Positions 13,259 to 24,292 of a stretch of DNA of 64,000 nucleotides are shown piece by piece. Positions within the stretch are counted from its first letter, which is position 1; each line of letters begins with the position of its first letter. The position numbers and the translations under genes are program-made. Source of the stretch: Phoronis australis (Eukaryota; Phoronida; Phoronidae); NCBI GenBank assembly GCA_002633005.1, contig NMRA01000020.1, forward strand, positions 1,270,939 through 1,334,938. The letters are read 5' to 3'. The notes under the pieces were generated by a model that ran no database searches, was not told where the DNA came from, and saw nothing but the letters and a program-made list of their open reading frames with translations.

Positions 13259-13340
13259 GTGACACGGTGGTGTACTGGTTAGAGTACCGATCTAACAATC
13301 TAAAGGTTTAGCCGTTCAATACCAGGTTACGCACAAACAA
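13259..13340 (+). mobile_element. tRNA-like SINE head
   Basis: Box A-like TGGTGTACTGG (13268-13278) and box B-like CGTTCAATACC (13313-13323) are correctly spaced around an anticodon-like CTAACAATC. The degenerate B box and missing acceptor stem argue for a SINE relic rather than a tRNA gene. Confidence 0.45.
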
Positions 13341-13501
13341 ATAAAACAGGGCTCATCACTGACCCCCATGGGTGTATCATACAACCTCGCTCTTTGTTCT
13401 AAGAACGCCCTAAAGAAATATCAACCGCTACGTCGTGCTAATGCAAGAAGGCTAGAATTGGGTGTAAATTAGTATTATGACAGACAGTGAAATGATTCAA
13501 A

Positions 13502-13534
13502 CATAGACGTCACATTAGTGTTAAGATGTCTATA
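13502..13534. repeat. ATAGACATC-type short hairpin
   Basis: CATAGACGTC and GATGTCTATAG form a stem with one mismatch around an A/T loop. It is the same arm as the hairpins at 11714 and 11752. Confidence 0.55.
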
Positions 13535-14818
13535 GATTCAAAACTACCTGGCGATACTACCTTCCACTGCACACTTTATGCAATGGCGGCGAATTGTCCC
13601 GCTTTCCCTTTTGACTGAACAAAAAAAAATTCCGGGCTTCACTACCTCTCCCCTGCTGTTCTTGGTTACACATAACTTTTTCACTGTTGGTTTTATTTTC
13701 ATTTATTCTATAGGATTACAAAAAGGTGTCCAAATGACAATATCGTGACGTCACAAGGCGTTTTTATCCACGGGACATCCCTCAGTACTGAATAAAAATT
13801 AATAAGTTCACTGAGCTTGCAAGTCTGAAACTGCAATAGCGCAAACAAACAACTTACGGACTCCATCAGTGGCTTTACTGTTCTCTGACCTGAGGTCTCT
13901 CGAACTGGCAATAGACACAAACACTGAAAGGAGACCGAGTCTATTTGTTTTCCATAACTCACACTCACAGAGTAGATCAGACACTGCCAATTCTTTAACT
14001 AAGTACTCATCAACGAGATGGCTAGTTCGTGTCATGCAACACTTTGTATTATTTGTAACATCGAACTCTTCGCATTGATTATTTATATAGTTTGATTAAA
14101 ATCAGAACAATTATGGCTGGCTAATAAATGACTAAATTGTAAGCGAGAGCGTTGTTATTTACTGTTATTCAGGTTATACCGCAATTTCCTTTCAGAGTCT
14201 TGATTAAACGCAAACAGAAATGCACTATTTTACAAAATCTCTCACCAGCCATGAGAACGCAGAGCATGGTTGGGCCCCGATCTTGTTCCGGAGACATTCT
14301 GACTCACTCTCAGGGATAGCCTTGGCTAATTGTTGACAAAATAACACGACACCATGACGTCATGATATTTGCACAGATGGCAATACCATCCATGCTCATT
14401 CGATTCGAAATTCGTCCACTTCCACGTACTGACGATTCCATGTAAATTACTACATATAGACCGGTATAGATGAACGAGGTATCAACATCTGACCACGAGA
14501 GCATTGTCAGTACACCTCAGTGTGCCCAGAAATGGACGTCTGCACTGTGGGTGTGACCCCTGAGGGCCTTACAAAGGGCTCAAAAATGAGATAGGCTAGA
14601 TATTCGAGGTATCGTCCATCAACGAACAATAGTACCGCACTGAACACCAAATGACCCAAGACAGACAAATTGCACTCTGAAATGGGTCCGACAGAAACCA
14701 AAAATGGACTCCCCAAAAAAATGAGCAAGCACATACATTCGAGGCACCAAACAAAACCAATTCCATGAGATTCAATACATGTCAAAGGTCACTAAATGCC
14801 CTATGACATGGTTTTCTT

Positions 14819-15070
14819 TTAAAGACCAGCACCTTCAAAAAGGACATCAGGAACGGCCGATCCACTAAACCATTCGGGAGTGTAGAATACATCTTGTATC
14901 TTCCGACCGTAATTAAGAGAATCCAAAACGTTTCCCGGATCGGCCGAATCCGCTTGATTCCTGAGCATGATGACAACGTAATGAGCTCGTTTGAGCTTGT
15001 TCAATACTGTCTTTCGGCAAGGAGGAAGCAATGCGCAGTCAATCTTCTTGATGTTGGACATCGGCTTTTC
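14819..15070 (-). CDS. 3'-terminal exon of an unidentified protein
   Basis: After acceptor TATTTATTTCAG (AG at 15071-15072), a phase-0 open frame of 83 codons runs to a TAA. The product contains DCALLPPCRKTVLNKLKRAH, then YVVIMLRNQAD, and near the end YTPEWFSGSAVPDVLF. I recall a similar pattern (LPPC, then conserved R/K-x-x-Y, then a W-F-x-G-P-A-x-P ending) at the C-termini of uncharacterised invertebrate proteins, some possibly transposon-linked, but I cannot name a family. No upstream exon on this strand was identified. It may be the tail of a pseudogene or of a domesticated element. Confidence 0.5.
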   Translation of the reverse strand, partial: EKPMSNIKKIDCALLPPCRKTVLNKLKRAHYVVIMLRNQADSADPGNVLDSLNYGRKIQDVFYTPEWFSGSAVPDVLFEGAGL

Positions 15071-15349
15071 CTGAAATAAATAGTGACACAATTTTATTGA
15101 CTAGGGACCATATTGTCTAACAGCTGACGAGCAAAACCATAGAGCCTCACCACCACTTCCTGTTTTTTTTTAAGTATGAAGTGAAACTGGGCCTTTTGGT
15201 TTAATGCTATGAAAACATTTGAAATTATTTTCGTTGTTTTTATGAACTATATTTTATCAATTACAGTTATTTACCTTGTTTATTTTCCGGTCATCTCGAT
15301 TAATTTCAGATGTCTCGCTTCATTAACATCTTTGACTCCTCCAGTGCTG

Positions 15350-15535
15350 TAGTGGGGCATAGGCGCAAGTAGGGGCAGCCAATCACCTTTTGCAATTTGA
15401 CGTAGCGCCTGCACACCGTAAGTTACGGTATAGTGGGACGTGGGCGCACGTACGCGCAGCCAACCACCTTGTTACGTTTTAACGTAGCCCCTACGCACCG
15501 TAATTTAAGTGAGGGTATGGTGGGACGTAGTCTTC
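15350..15535. repeat. Tandem duplication of an ~81-87-bp unit
   Basis: Two full diverged copies start at 15350 (AGTGGGGCATAGGCGCA) and 15431 (AGTGGGACGTGGGCGCA), and a third partial start lies at about 15518. Both copies share CAGCCAA, then CACCTT, and end with CACCGTAA. Confidence 0.7.
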
Positions 15536-16199
15536 TTGATACGATTTCTTAGGGTATCGATGCGCTGATATTCTGACAACAGCATTGCAAATAGTTAAGG
15601 TGAAGAATGCATGCTCACATGATGTTCTCTGCACATTTGTTGCTTTGATAACGTTATCACTGACGGTGTTACTCTATCAAAAATCGCAAATTAAAGAGCA
15701 ATTTTGATAGTAAAATCCTCCATGAAAATATTTTAATGATGTGGATTTCCGACTCTGCCCCAATTTTTGTACTTCAGGGTGACCTGACAGGGCTGCTGGG
15801 TCCCCTGTTAATTCCAGGTTGTAGTTTCTCTTGAGAGGCCTTTTTATTTGGTGCACCTGAATTGAATAAATTTACGTTTTCGATTATTTTTTGGCAGCTT
15901 TCCCAGATTTCCGTAAAACTTCCAAGCTCAGATTTGGAAATTCTGGGTATTAAAAAAGGCATAAAAATTGGTACAGTGAAACCTGTTGGGATATGAACAG
16001 ATGTTATTGAAAGTATTTTTGTCTGCATTAAACTCACCATTCTAACACAATGTGTCCTTCGTTGATTACCACAATTGCCACGTTGGAAGCTAATTCCTTG
16101 TTTTGCAAATGTTTCACACCATCACTTGTTGATGTCAGAGCCTCAGGGTTAGCATACACTACTTGATAATTTCCATTAATTATATCACTAATTGGAACA

Positions 16200-16553
16200 C
16201 ATAGGCGGATTTAGGGGGGCGGGGGGCGGAGGGCAGAGCCCCCCCCCCCCCCCNCCCCCCCCCCCCCTTGGCTGCTGCAAGCAAAACAAAACAGCAACAG
16301 CGCAACGCGTGAGGAAATATAACTAGGACCGGTACTGGAGAAGATGAGGGGGGACTCAGACCCCAGATCGTGGCGGGCTCTCGTTCCCGTTTTTATAGTT
16401 TTTAATTTTTTAGTCGATAGATTTCCCGAACAGAAGGTTTATATTCTGGGTCCCCACAACTTTTGGGACGCCTGTACACATACAACCGCGCTCTGCCCAA
16501 TTCCCCGAGGCAATATGTTGGGCCCCCCTTCTGGTATCCCTGATCCGCCACTG
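16200..16553. mobile_element. ~354-bp hAT-like MITE with poly-C tract
   Basis: CATAGGCGGATTTAGGG and the inverted CCCTGATCCGCCACTG form the ends, with GGAACA repeated at both flanks (sharing the last G on the right). The interior has a C homopolymer (about 16241-16267) containing one N, so the exact length is uncertain. Confidence 0.6.
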
Positions 16554-17328
16554 GAACAGTACTACAAAACGTCACCAGTAGTTTCTTCATCATCAGTATC
16601 ATCATCACTAATGTCTCGCAAAAAATTGTTGCTGTTCTGATGTTATAATTAGTGCACGACAAAGATCTACTCAAGTTTGGGGAACAACAGCGCTAATAAG
16701 GAAACAAATTGCAGCTCAGTGTGGGAAAGTCAATAACGCAATTAGTTGTCAACTGTTCTTCTGCTAGTTTTATTTCATTTCAATCGCACAGTGAACCTTT
16801 TATGTTTACTTAGTGATAACTAAAGCGTTTCAATGATGTTTGTCGTTTTAAAATTGCTTCAATTAATACTACAATTAGTAATCCAATATTCTCCGCATTC
16901 GTCGCGATTCCACTCAGGGATTCCATTGACAGGGAATTCCCCGAGTATGCATGACAAGGGAGATCAGTCTTTCTTTTGATAAGTAAACGAGTCAACAAAT
17001 ACGGATTTTCTCATCAACAAGGATTATAATTACCATTTTTAAGAGCTTAGTCCTAACTGCTACAAAACTCATTCAAATTACAACAATGGCGAAACGTTTT
17101 TTTGTGGTTTATTTGGCGCGGATACGAACCGATATGATCTCGCGAGATCCAGCCTCACCCGTTTTTCGCGGTATTTTGTAAATGTGATGTGCCATATGTG
17201 AAAGACTAGTCGCCGACCGACTAGAGCGACATCTTTCGTGTAAATGAGGTACCGACGGTACAAAACTAATAATACTAAAAATAAGACGTGACCACCTAAA
17301 ATAGAAAATAAACTTATATTCTTTAGTA

Positions 17329-17334
17329 TTTATT
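17329..17334 (-). terminator. Polyadenylation signal of the tectonin gene
   Basis: AATAAA on the minus strand, about 250 bp downstream of the TAA of the PAN-tectonin gene. This is a reasonable 3'-UTR length in an AT-rich tract. Other AT-rich hexamers nearby make the choice tentative. Confidence 0.4.
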
Positions 17335-17585
17335 TTAAACAAATTACACTTTTGTTGCTACACAAATAAACGACAACACATTAAAATACAAAAAATAAAC
17401 GAACCAATTAAATCCGGGTTTTTAAGTACAAATCAATGACATAGTAAAGGGAACAAAAACCAAGAACAAAATCATCTGTCACCATAGGTTATGTCAATCA
17501 AGTGCTATCTGCTAGTGAACAAACAGAACAGCAAAGTAAAACTTATAGAACTAAGACCAGTGTCAGTCTAATCTAGATAGACAAT

Positions 17586-18740
17586 TTACGCTGTTTGCCA
17601 TTTGTTACTTCCCTCTCTGAACCACGGACGGCCGTCGATATCCAGTGCCCAGATAGTACCACTTACGTCGTCGACATCAATCAGTTTAAAATTTCCTTCA
17701 AAGCTCGACCATTTTCGTCCAGTGGGGTTTCGCGCACACATTCCATAACGGAAATACACCAAGTTGTCTGTAGTAGTGATAAAAACAGTGTCATCACCAA
17801 CGCTTATTATACTGACAGTGTATGGGCAATGTACCGTCTCCCAGCCGCTTCCAGTCGTCCCTGGTGTCTGATAAGTTCCTTTCCTGTAGATCAGATCCCC
17901 TGTTGATCTCACGGCCCAAACGCCTGCTTTTCCCACGGACACGTGTGCAATTTTAGCTGCAATGTAAGTCCAGCCACTTCCAGAAGATGTCAACGATGAA
18001 CCAATCCGCCGGTAAAGATTTTGTTCGCCGTTTACGGACCAAACTTCATTTGAGTAGGAGGAAACACTGATTTGATGCACATAACTATTAGCTGACTGCC
18101 AAACACTTCCGGTTTGTTGGTTTGCATTTACTGACGACCTATAGTAGACACCATTGTCTGTGTTCGTTCCCCAAACCACGTTTGTCCCGGACGAGATGCA
18201 TCTAAAGGTGCCTGGTATTTGCACCCAATCACCTCCGGATGATGGGTTGGTTCCGGGCGCTCTGTACGTGCCACTTTTGTGCCAGATGGAACCGTCCGTA
18301 TGCGTCGCCCACACTCCAGACTGTCCGGATGAGATCCAAAAAAATCCAGTTTTTGTGTGTGTGTGAATCCATCTGTAACCAAATTGCGGAATTGTTGTTT
18401 TTTCATAAAGATTAGAGCCATTTTGTTTTGTACCAAGAACAAGGTCACATGACGTAGTTACGTTGCATATGACTGAGCCTGTGCCCTGTCCCTGTACTGA
18501 AAAAGCAGTACATTCCAGATCCCGAAGACACACTTGTGCGCACTGTGACACAAAACTCTTCACAATAGTTTGGATGGTCGCTCTTACGGCAGCGTCTGTT
18601 TGTTTCGAAAACCAACATTCTCGCATGTTATGTTGGGAGCTAAGTACACATTTCGCACAAAACACCATTGCCACAATTTTCAAGGCATTTAAACGACTCA
18701 TCTCGCTGGCGACTTCACCTTTTCTGTGCCTATGAATCAA
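17586..18740 (-). CDS. Secreted PAN/apple-domain and six-blade tectonin lectin
   Basis: This intact 384-codon gene has no intron. A better start may be Met14 (18701): from there the sequence MSRLNALKIVAMVFCAKCVL is a typical signal peptide, whereas the first 13 residues are charged. Residues about 37-113 form a PAN/apple-like domain with paired cysteines (SQCAQVCLRDLECTAFSV and the later ICNVTTSCDLV). Residues about 120-384 hold six tectonin repeats, recognisable by GVWATHTDGSIW, VVWGTNTDNGVYYR, EVWSVNGEQNLYRR, GVWAVRSTGDLIYRK, TVFITTTDNLVYFR and TIWALDIDGRPWFRE. Six blades match the beta-propeller of tachylectin-1/fish-egg-lectin proteins, which bind surface glycans of microbes or eggs. A role in innate recognition or egg protection is inference. 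An AATAAA lies at 17329-17334 (minus), about 250 bp past the stop. Lack of introns could mean a retrocopy or a family trait. Confidence 0.9.
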   Translation of the reverse strand: MIHRHRKGEVASEMSRLNALKIVAMVFCAKCVLSSQHNMRECWFSKQTDAAVRATIQTIVKSFVSQCAQVCLRDLECTAFSVQGQGTGSVICNVTTSCDLVLGTKQNGSNLYEKTTIPQFGYRWIHTHTKTGFFWISSGQSGVWATHTDGSIWHKSGTYRAPGTNPSSGGDWVQIPGTFRCISSGTNVVWGTNTDNGVYYRSSVNANQQTGSVWQSANSYVHQISVSSYSNEVWSVNGEQNLYRRIGSSLTSSGSGWTYIAAKIAHVSVGKAGVWAVRSTGDLIYRKGTYQTPGTTGSGWETVHCPYTVSIISVGDDTVFITTTDNLVYFRYGMCARNPTGRKWSSFEGNFKLIDVDDVSGTIWALDIDGRPWFREGSNKWQTA

Positions 18741-19479
18741 TCAAGGATTTAAAAATACAAAAATATGGAAACGAAGGTTGTACCGGGAAATCGATTAATG
18801 AGCCCTTACGCACTCTTTTCTGAATTGCTAATGTACATTGGGATTTACAGTTGAATGTCATCCATCTATGTTAATTTATACGAACCATTTCTTTACGCGG
18901 GATGGCAATGATGGTGACCATTGACTTAGAAAAACTCTGTGAACGATGATCGATGAAAATTAACTGTTGAGCATCCTATCACCCAGGTTCCTTGGCTATG
19001 AAGACGGAATTGGCGTTCTAAATACGCGTCCAAATTATCAGGCCCAAAAGGTGATTCTTCGAAAGATCTCATTGTTATCTATTCGAAACACGAGATCGAG
19101 GCTAAACAGGCAATACTTTGATTGTCTCCACTTCGTGTACAGGCGATCAGTTGTGTGTACCTGATTAACTTTTGGTTTCGTTGGAGGTTTCATCAAAAAG
19201 GCTTTAGTAGCTCGGGAAACGAAGAGTTGAACAAAATATTGAAATATTAGGCTGAAAAGTTCATACACGGTGTAATAAATCAATATAGTATAGGCGCAAT
19301 CTTCAAGTCAAGTCTGGCCCTCGAGTATTTCATAGTCTCGTTTGAGGACTACGGTAAACTATACATTTATTATTTATTATCGTGACCCGGATCTTAGAAT
19401 ACTAATTCAAAAACAAATAAACTTGATATTTATCAAGTCCCCGGACTCTTGGGCTTATACATGTAAGTCACCTGAATAC

Positions 19480-20665
19480 CCATGAATTCCCAAACGGTAA
19501 TACACATGTACACACAAAGTAAACAAGCTAGTCCCCTAATCAAAACCTCGCAAGAGTTTTCGGATAATTTTGAAACAGGTCTAGAAGGGCGCATTCACTT
19601 GGAAACTCCATACTTTAACTATTATATCTGGGCAAACGAAAATAAAATGCATTTTGTTTTCAATTAAATTTTGGTCACATACTCCGCATAATCTTTCATT
19701 TAATAGAGTTCCCGAAAACATCCCTAATTCCACCTCTAATGGCAAAATTCCTTACCGTAACAATGCTAACACAGAGCTCAATGTAGCGGAAAGAAATACG
19801 TATTTTTCAATACAGTATTCTGACTTGGTAGTCTATACAAGCGTAATTTAGGTTTCGAGTCAACCAAGTCCCACCACACCCTTTCCTCTTTTTCAAAACA
19901 TAAATTACCAAAATATTCAACATCAACCACGTTTTGAAGTGAATGCTTGGAGCACTTGAACCTCTGACAATATATCTTTGATAAATGAGCTCCATTTATT
20001 TTTACATAATATTATATTCATAAATAAATACACGTTTTGCAATTCTTTTGTCATCCATCACAATCCATAAACGAACCAGGTTCTCATGCTGTTGACAAAT
20101 TCCTGTTGCCCAGACGGTGTCTCCGTATGGGAATACTTATGTACTACTAGGAAAAGCCTAAGGGCTCCAGAACGAACCATTTCACGTTGGGAGAAACATT
20201 TATAGACCCAAACCCCAACAACGTTTTTACTCTTAAACTATCAAACACTTTTTGCAAATCCATTAAGTTTTTTCAAATAACTGAAGTTAAAAAGAAGACA
20301 TGGTCGGAGCCGGACCTGTAACTTCGGAAGCCATTATGTTCTTCAGCCAATTTATTATTAAAAAAATCAAAAACTCCATAAATCTGTTATTCAAAAGACA
20401 GTTATGAACCTTGATGGTTCGTGGACAACAGGCTAATTCCCCAGTCATACTTAGATCTTGTTATGTCCTTTAGGTATTGAAACAGTAATTGCCTTGTACC
20501 AAATGGGTAAACTTTACTTGAATGTCAGAGCAAAACTGAATAATTTAACTAAAAGCTGAACAAGGTAATTATTATAACTTCACTCGGGATTCCGTCAATT
20601 CCGACTGGTTTTCCTCTCTTAAGTTTAAATACAAAATCATTCACCTCTGCAAAATAAAATTCTTT
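19480..20665 (-). mobile_element. LINE (non-LTR retrotransposon) fragment, degraded RT and zinc knuckle
   Basis: Minus-strand translation in mixed frames gives a reverse-transcriptase start (FVFKLKRGKPVGIDGIPSEV), a block resembling WYKAITVSIPKG, and MDLQKVFDSL (motif A, D-x-x-K-x-F-D, near 20255). Downstream is SKPKLRLYRL, then GILPLEVELG and ERLCGVCDQNLIENKMHFIF followed by VC, a Cys2-His-Cys knuckle of the C-terminal type. Many stops and shifts are present. It abuts the plus-strand polymerase remnant at about 20.67-20.69 kb. Short plus-strand frames across it are shadows. Confidence 0.75.
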
Positions 20666-20689
20666 TTCCAGACAATCTTAGAAAATTGG

Positions 20690-21835
20690 TGGGCTTCGAT
20701 ACTCTGGATGAGAGAAAGAATTCTCTGCATCAGACAAAAGCGATTCAATATCATTGATCCACTTCTCATCTTGTGTTCTTGGAAAAGGGCCATAAAGTTC
20801 AGAAAAGTCTGCCACGAAAAGGGAAATACGTTTATACGTCAAAGAGAGATGGAGAAAGTGGGAAAATACCAAAGATGGTGTCAAAGATTCTGGGTTTCGA
20901 TGTAAATGCTCTTTACCTTCACAGCATCATCAATGAGCAACCGACCGGACCATTTATTCGTCGTAGGCAAGAAAACAATTTCCAACGAAAATTTTCCCAC
21001 CCTAAGGCGCGAAAGGCAACGGCTTGGTTGGATTACGTAGCGTGGCAACGAGGAATCAGTATTCGTCACCAGTTGAACGGGGTTGTAAAAAGGGTGGATC
21101 AGCATAATATTCCAGTGGAGGGTTTCTGTCGTCAGTCGCACAAAGTGTTCCAATTCCAAGGATGTTAGTGGCACGGCCACGACTGTCGTCTCACGAGAAA
21201 TGACGATAGAACTCCCGAGGACGAGGAACGAAACTCGAAACGTCGCCATGAGTGAGCTTATGGAAAACACCAGAAAAATTAGACTATACGATTGATCAAG
21301 GCTTCGATTACGAAGAGATTTGGGAGTGCGCATTTGAGGATTTGAAACGGCAAGACGATACTTTACGTTCTTTTCTCAGAAGACGAGAGTTGTCCACGGA
21401 ACGTCTCTACAGCTTGACATTCGTTCTAGACGGTACTCTGTTCGGGGTTGTGGAATGTGACATCGAAGTCCCGAGGCCTCTGAGAGCCGGAGCACTTTCC
21501 AGAAATGCAACCTATATTCAAGAATGTAGATCTCAGCAGAGACGACCTAGGAGACTTTATGCAGGAGTATGCCGAGAGAAACAAAATCAGGCGCTGACCA
21601 CGACGATCTCTGGTGGAAAGTTTTTTCGGCGAGAAAATTCCGTTGGCAACACCGCTTTTGAAATGGTACTTGGAACACTGCCTGGAGATAACAAAAACGT
21701 CTATCAAGTAGTCGAAATAGGTAAAATGCTTCAAAACGTTTTGGTGAGGAAGTCAGCGACGCTAGGCGGGAAGGGGACAAAGACAAAAGCAAAGCTATTG
21801 TAGTGCAAACGACTCGTGATCCCCATTCGTCGTCC
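20690..21835 (+). pseudogene. Remnant of a protein-primed family B DNA polymerase (Polinton/viral type)
   Basis: The plus strand carries, in order but in several frames, segments typical of the DNA_pol_B_2 class found in Polinton/Maverick-like elements and related viruses. At 20893-20916 is a GFDVNALY block, the D-x-x-x-L-Y polymerase motif. At 21145-21190 is a VFQFQGC block followed by an in-frame TAG and then WHGHDC. At 21300 is GFDYEEIWECAFE, and at 21438-21473 is LFGVVECDIEVP. From about 21640 a PLLKWYLEH-type block appears in a different frame. The later catalytic motif is not present. At least two frameshifts and one internal stop show it is dead. No other Polinton genes (integrase, capsid, packaging ATPase) were recognised nearby, so it is an isolated fragment. 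Confidence 0.75.
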
Positions 21836-24292
21836 TGGTAGTCGTCTGAATTGCTGAAGAAGCGCTGTCGTTCTACATGTTTAGGCCTACTGCGAACGAT
21901 GGGGAATGCGTCGACTAGTACATGTACAGTGCTGGGCGGCTGAAGACACGATTAACTAACATATTGTATATATAAGGGCGTTGTCTGGAAAGCGAATGCA
22001 ATTTCAAATGCTACCAACATCAAATTCACCCAACCGTTTTATACATTTAAAACCTTTCTCATCCACAGCCTTTGAAACGCCCGATGTTAACTCATGCAGT
22101 GATACACTGACGCGTCTTCATGCAACTGAGGTGACCTAACACATCTGGGTTCGCTTACGTTTTTAACCACAGTGAAAACTCTAACTTGTGAAATTTGTTT
22201 GTGGACGAAATGAAACTGATAATCGTTAACATTTTCTGATAATCTGCGTGGAAGATAAAAGGGCCGTTTCTTGTGGTGGTCACCAGTTTAGCGCCGTCCA
22301 CGGTCGTCACCAATTTCGCGCAGCTCAGTCTCCCTCAGTCACTACTAATTTACGCCGCNCCCCCGAATTTTGGTACTTCCTGTCTTTTTGGTTGACTTTT
22401 ATCTTGTTTTCTAATTTTTTCGGAGTAGTTTGTTTCTCAGAGAAGGACCTTTTTGCCCACTTCATCCAATGGGGGTCGCACGCATAAGGAAAATCTTAGA
22501 TGACACACTTACTGTTTAGAGTATCTTTAATATAGGAGCAAATAACGTATCATTAGAGGTTCTTGTTACAAGGACACAAAGCCTATTTTGTCAAGGCTTT
22601 TCGGGTATTAATTTCCTTAAGTTAACAGCCTTGGCCAGAGCAATAGTTTGCCTGCCCACACAAAAAGGACATTTATCTTGGGTTCGCATGCAAACGGGTC
22701 CATAACGTTGGGGGAAGACTCTGATGGTCCAGTACAGAACAATCGACATGTTATGCTCAAACCGTAAACAAAGGATATCTCGACTTTTCTTTTGTCAAAA
22801 AGAAGTCCCTGGCTCTAAAGTGTGTCATCTTGATTCAACAAATCCGAATGACTTTGCTTTCAAAATGTGTGCGTATCAAGTTTTCTTAGACTTTTCAGAG
22901 TCATGGTAAAGTGCTCGTTTTCAAGACGATACATGTCATCATTTTAAAATGGGTACTTGACAGAAATGCATGTCATCCACGGGCCTTTCTATGTGTAAAT
23001 CCCGGCAGCACTGCAGGTTGTAAAATATTTTGAATTCTTTTTTAAATCTAAAATCTCAAATTATCTCCCTTCACTAAATCGCTGTCCGGCTCAACATTTT
23101 GGCAGAATCTGCCAGACGTATCCAAGGTTTAGCGCCAGACGTATCCAAGGTTTAGCGCCAGACGTATCCAAGGTTTAGCGCCAGACGTATCCAAGGTTTA
23201 GCGCCAGACGTATCCAAGGTTTAGCGCCAGACGTATCCAAGGTTTAGCGCCAGACGTATCCAAGGTTTAACGCCTAACTCCTGCGAATTACATTGCCTCA
23301 TTGCTGGCATTGACAGTGGTTCCATGAGTCGTACTAATTGTCAGTGCACGAGATGTTCCGCGTTGAAGGCGGCTTCATCATCATCGTCAGTGTTGGTATT
23401 TGTGACATCATTTCGGTGTTAAATGTCGACAGAGTCGGCGGTGATGATTTGAGGTGTTGTGAGCGTAATGCAGTCTGCGGGGTCGCGTCTTTGCCAGACT
23501 CCTCTATTTCAGTCGATTTCACCAAGTGTCGTTCCGTCACAGCGCTTTCATTTATTTATTAGTAGTATAATTGTTCGTCTTATAGTGTACAGTTTTGGAA
23601 GCCAACAGGCTGACACTTTATTTGGAACAATGAATGACATGCAAGTGGAAAGCCCGTGTCACAAACTTTCAAAGTAGCTGCATTAACAGAAGATGAACAT
23701 CAAAATAACAAATATAACACAATTCTGTGAAACATTATTAAAAACTTTTCTTAAAGAGATTGGTTCACAGCTATTTAGTTGTAGTTAATTTGTATACACG
23801 TGTTGACTGTTAATAAAGATTGCTTATAAACCACATTTCTTTTTATTTCATACCCTATATTCTTTTATTATTCGAGTAAAACACGCTCCCTCTTCCCCAC
23901 AAAATTTTGAGAACAGAAATTTTGAACTTCGGCTATCTTCGGAACACGTCACATCAGGAACGCATCAGGAATTCCTGACCCGATCACTGCCAAGTGTGTC
24001 CATAGGTTTGTGGTCTGGGCTGGGAATATCAGGCACAAATGGTATCTCTTGTTTGTTAGAATCGGTATATTATACAACCTTTGCCCATTAATTCTCTAAA
24101 ATGCGACACATATGCACATGGTCTTGTGTGTTGCCATAAACATTTTATAGTAGTTAGTAGGGACGTGACCTGAGCATTGCAGAGTCAGCCTGACTGAGTC
24201 CACAGTGTCCATTGCTGTGTGCCAAGAGGAGTACTTTTTCAAATGTATAGACGGATTTTTAGATTTAAACTGGAGTAAATATTTGAAGAAGA
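21836..24292. other. Gene-free sequence
   Basis: Contains the 23-bp tandem array and a GC-richer patch at 22260-22360 with loosely repeated CACCA(G/A)TTT-like segments. No gene recognised. Confidence 0.4.
23111..23271. repeat. 23-bp tandem repeat, seven copies
   Basis: Seven consecutive copies of a 23-bp unit (core CCAGACGTATCCAAGG) are identical except for one G-to-A change in the last copy at 23270. The period is not a multiple of three and no ORF crosses it, so it is non-coding. The near-perfect identity indicates recent expansion. Confidence 0.95.

Larger units (their letters stand above)
10771..14818. other. Gene-poor spacer
   Basis: Holds the hairpins at 11705-11808 and 13502-13534 and the tRNA-like SINE at 13259. 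A minus-strand frame at 13808-14035 has a good donor sequence (GAGTCC/GTAAGT) near 13857 but no supporting acceptor or domain, so it is not called. Confidence 0.4.

Noticed and set aside
13808-14035. Minus-strand exon with donor at GAGTCC/GTAAGT
   Set aside because: No acceptor, domain or partner exon supports it.
23111-23271. CRISPR-like array
   Set aside because: Units are contiguous with no spacers, and the DNA is eukaryotic; it is a simple tandem repeat.
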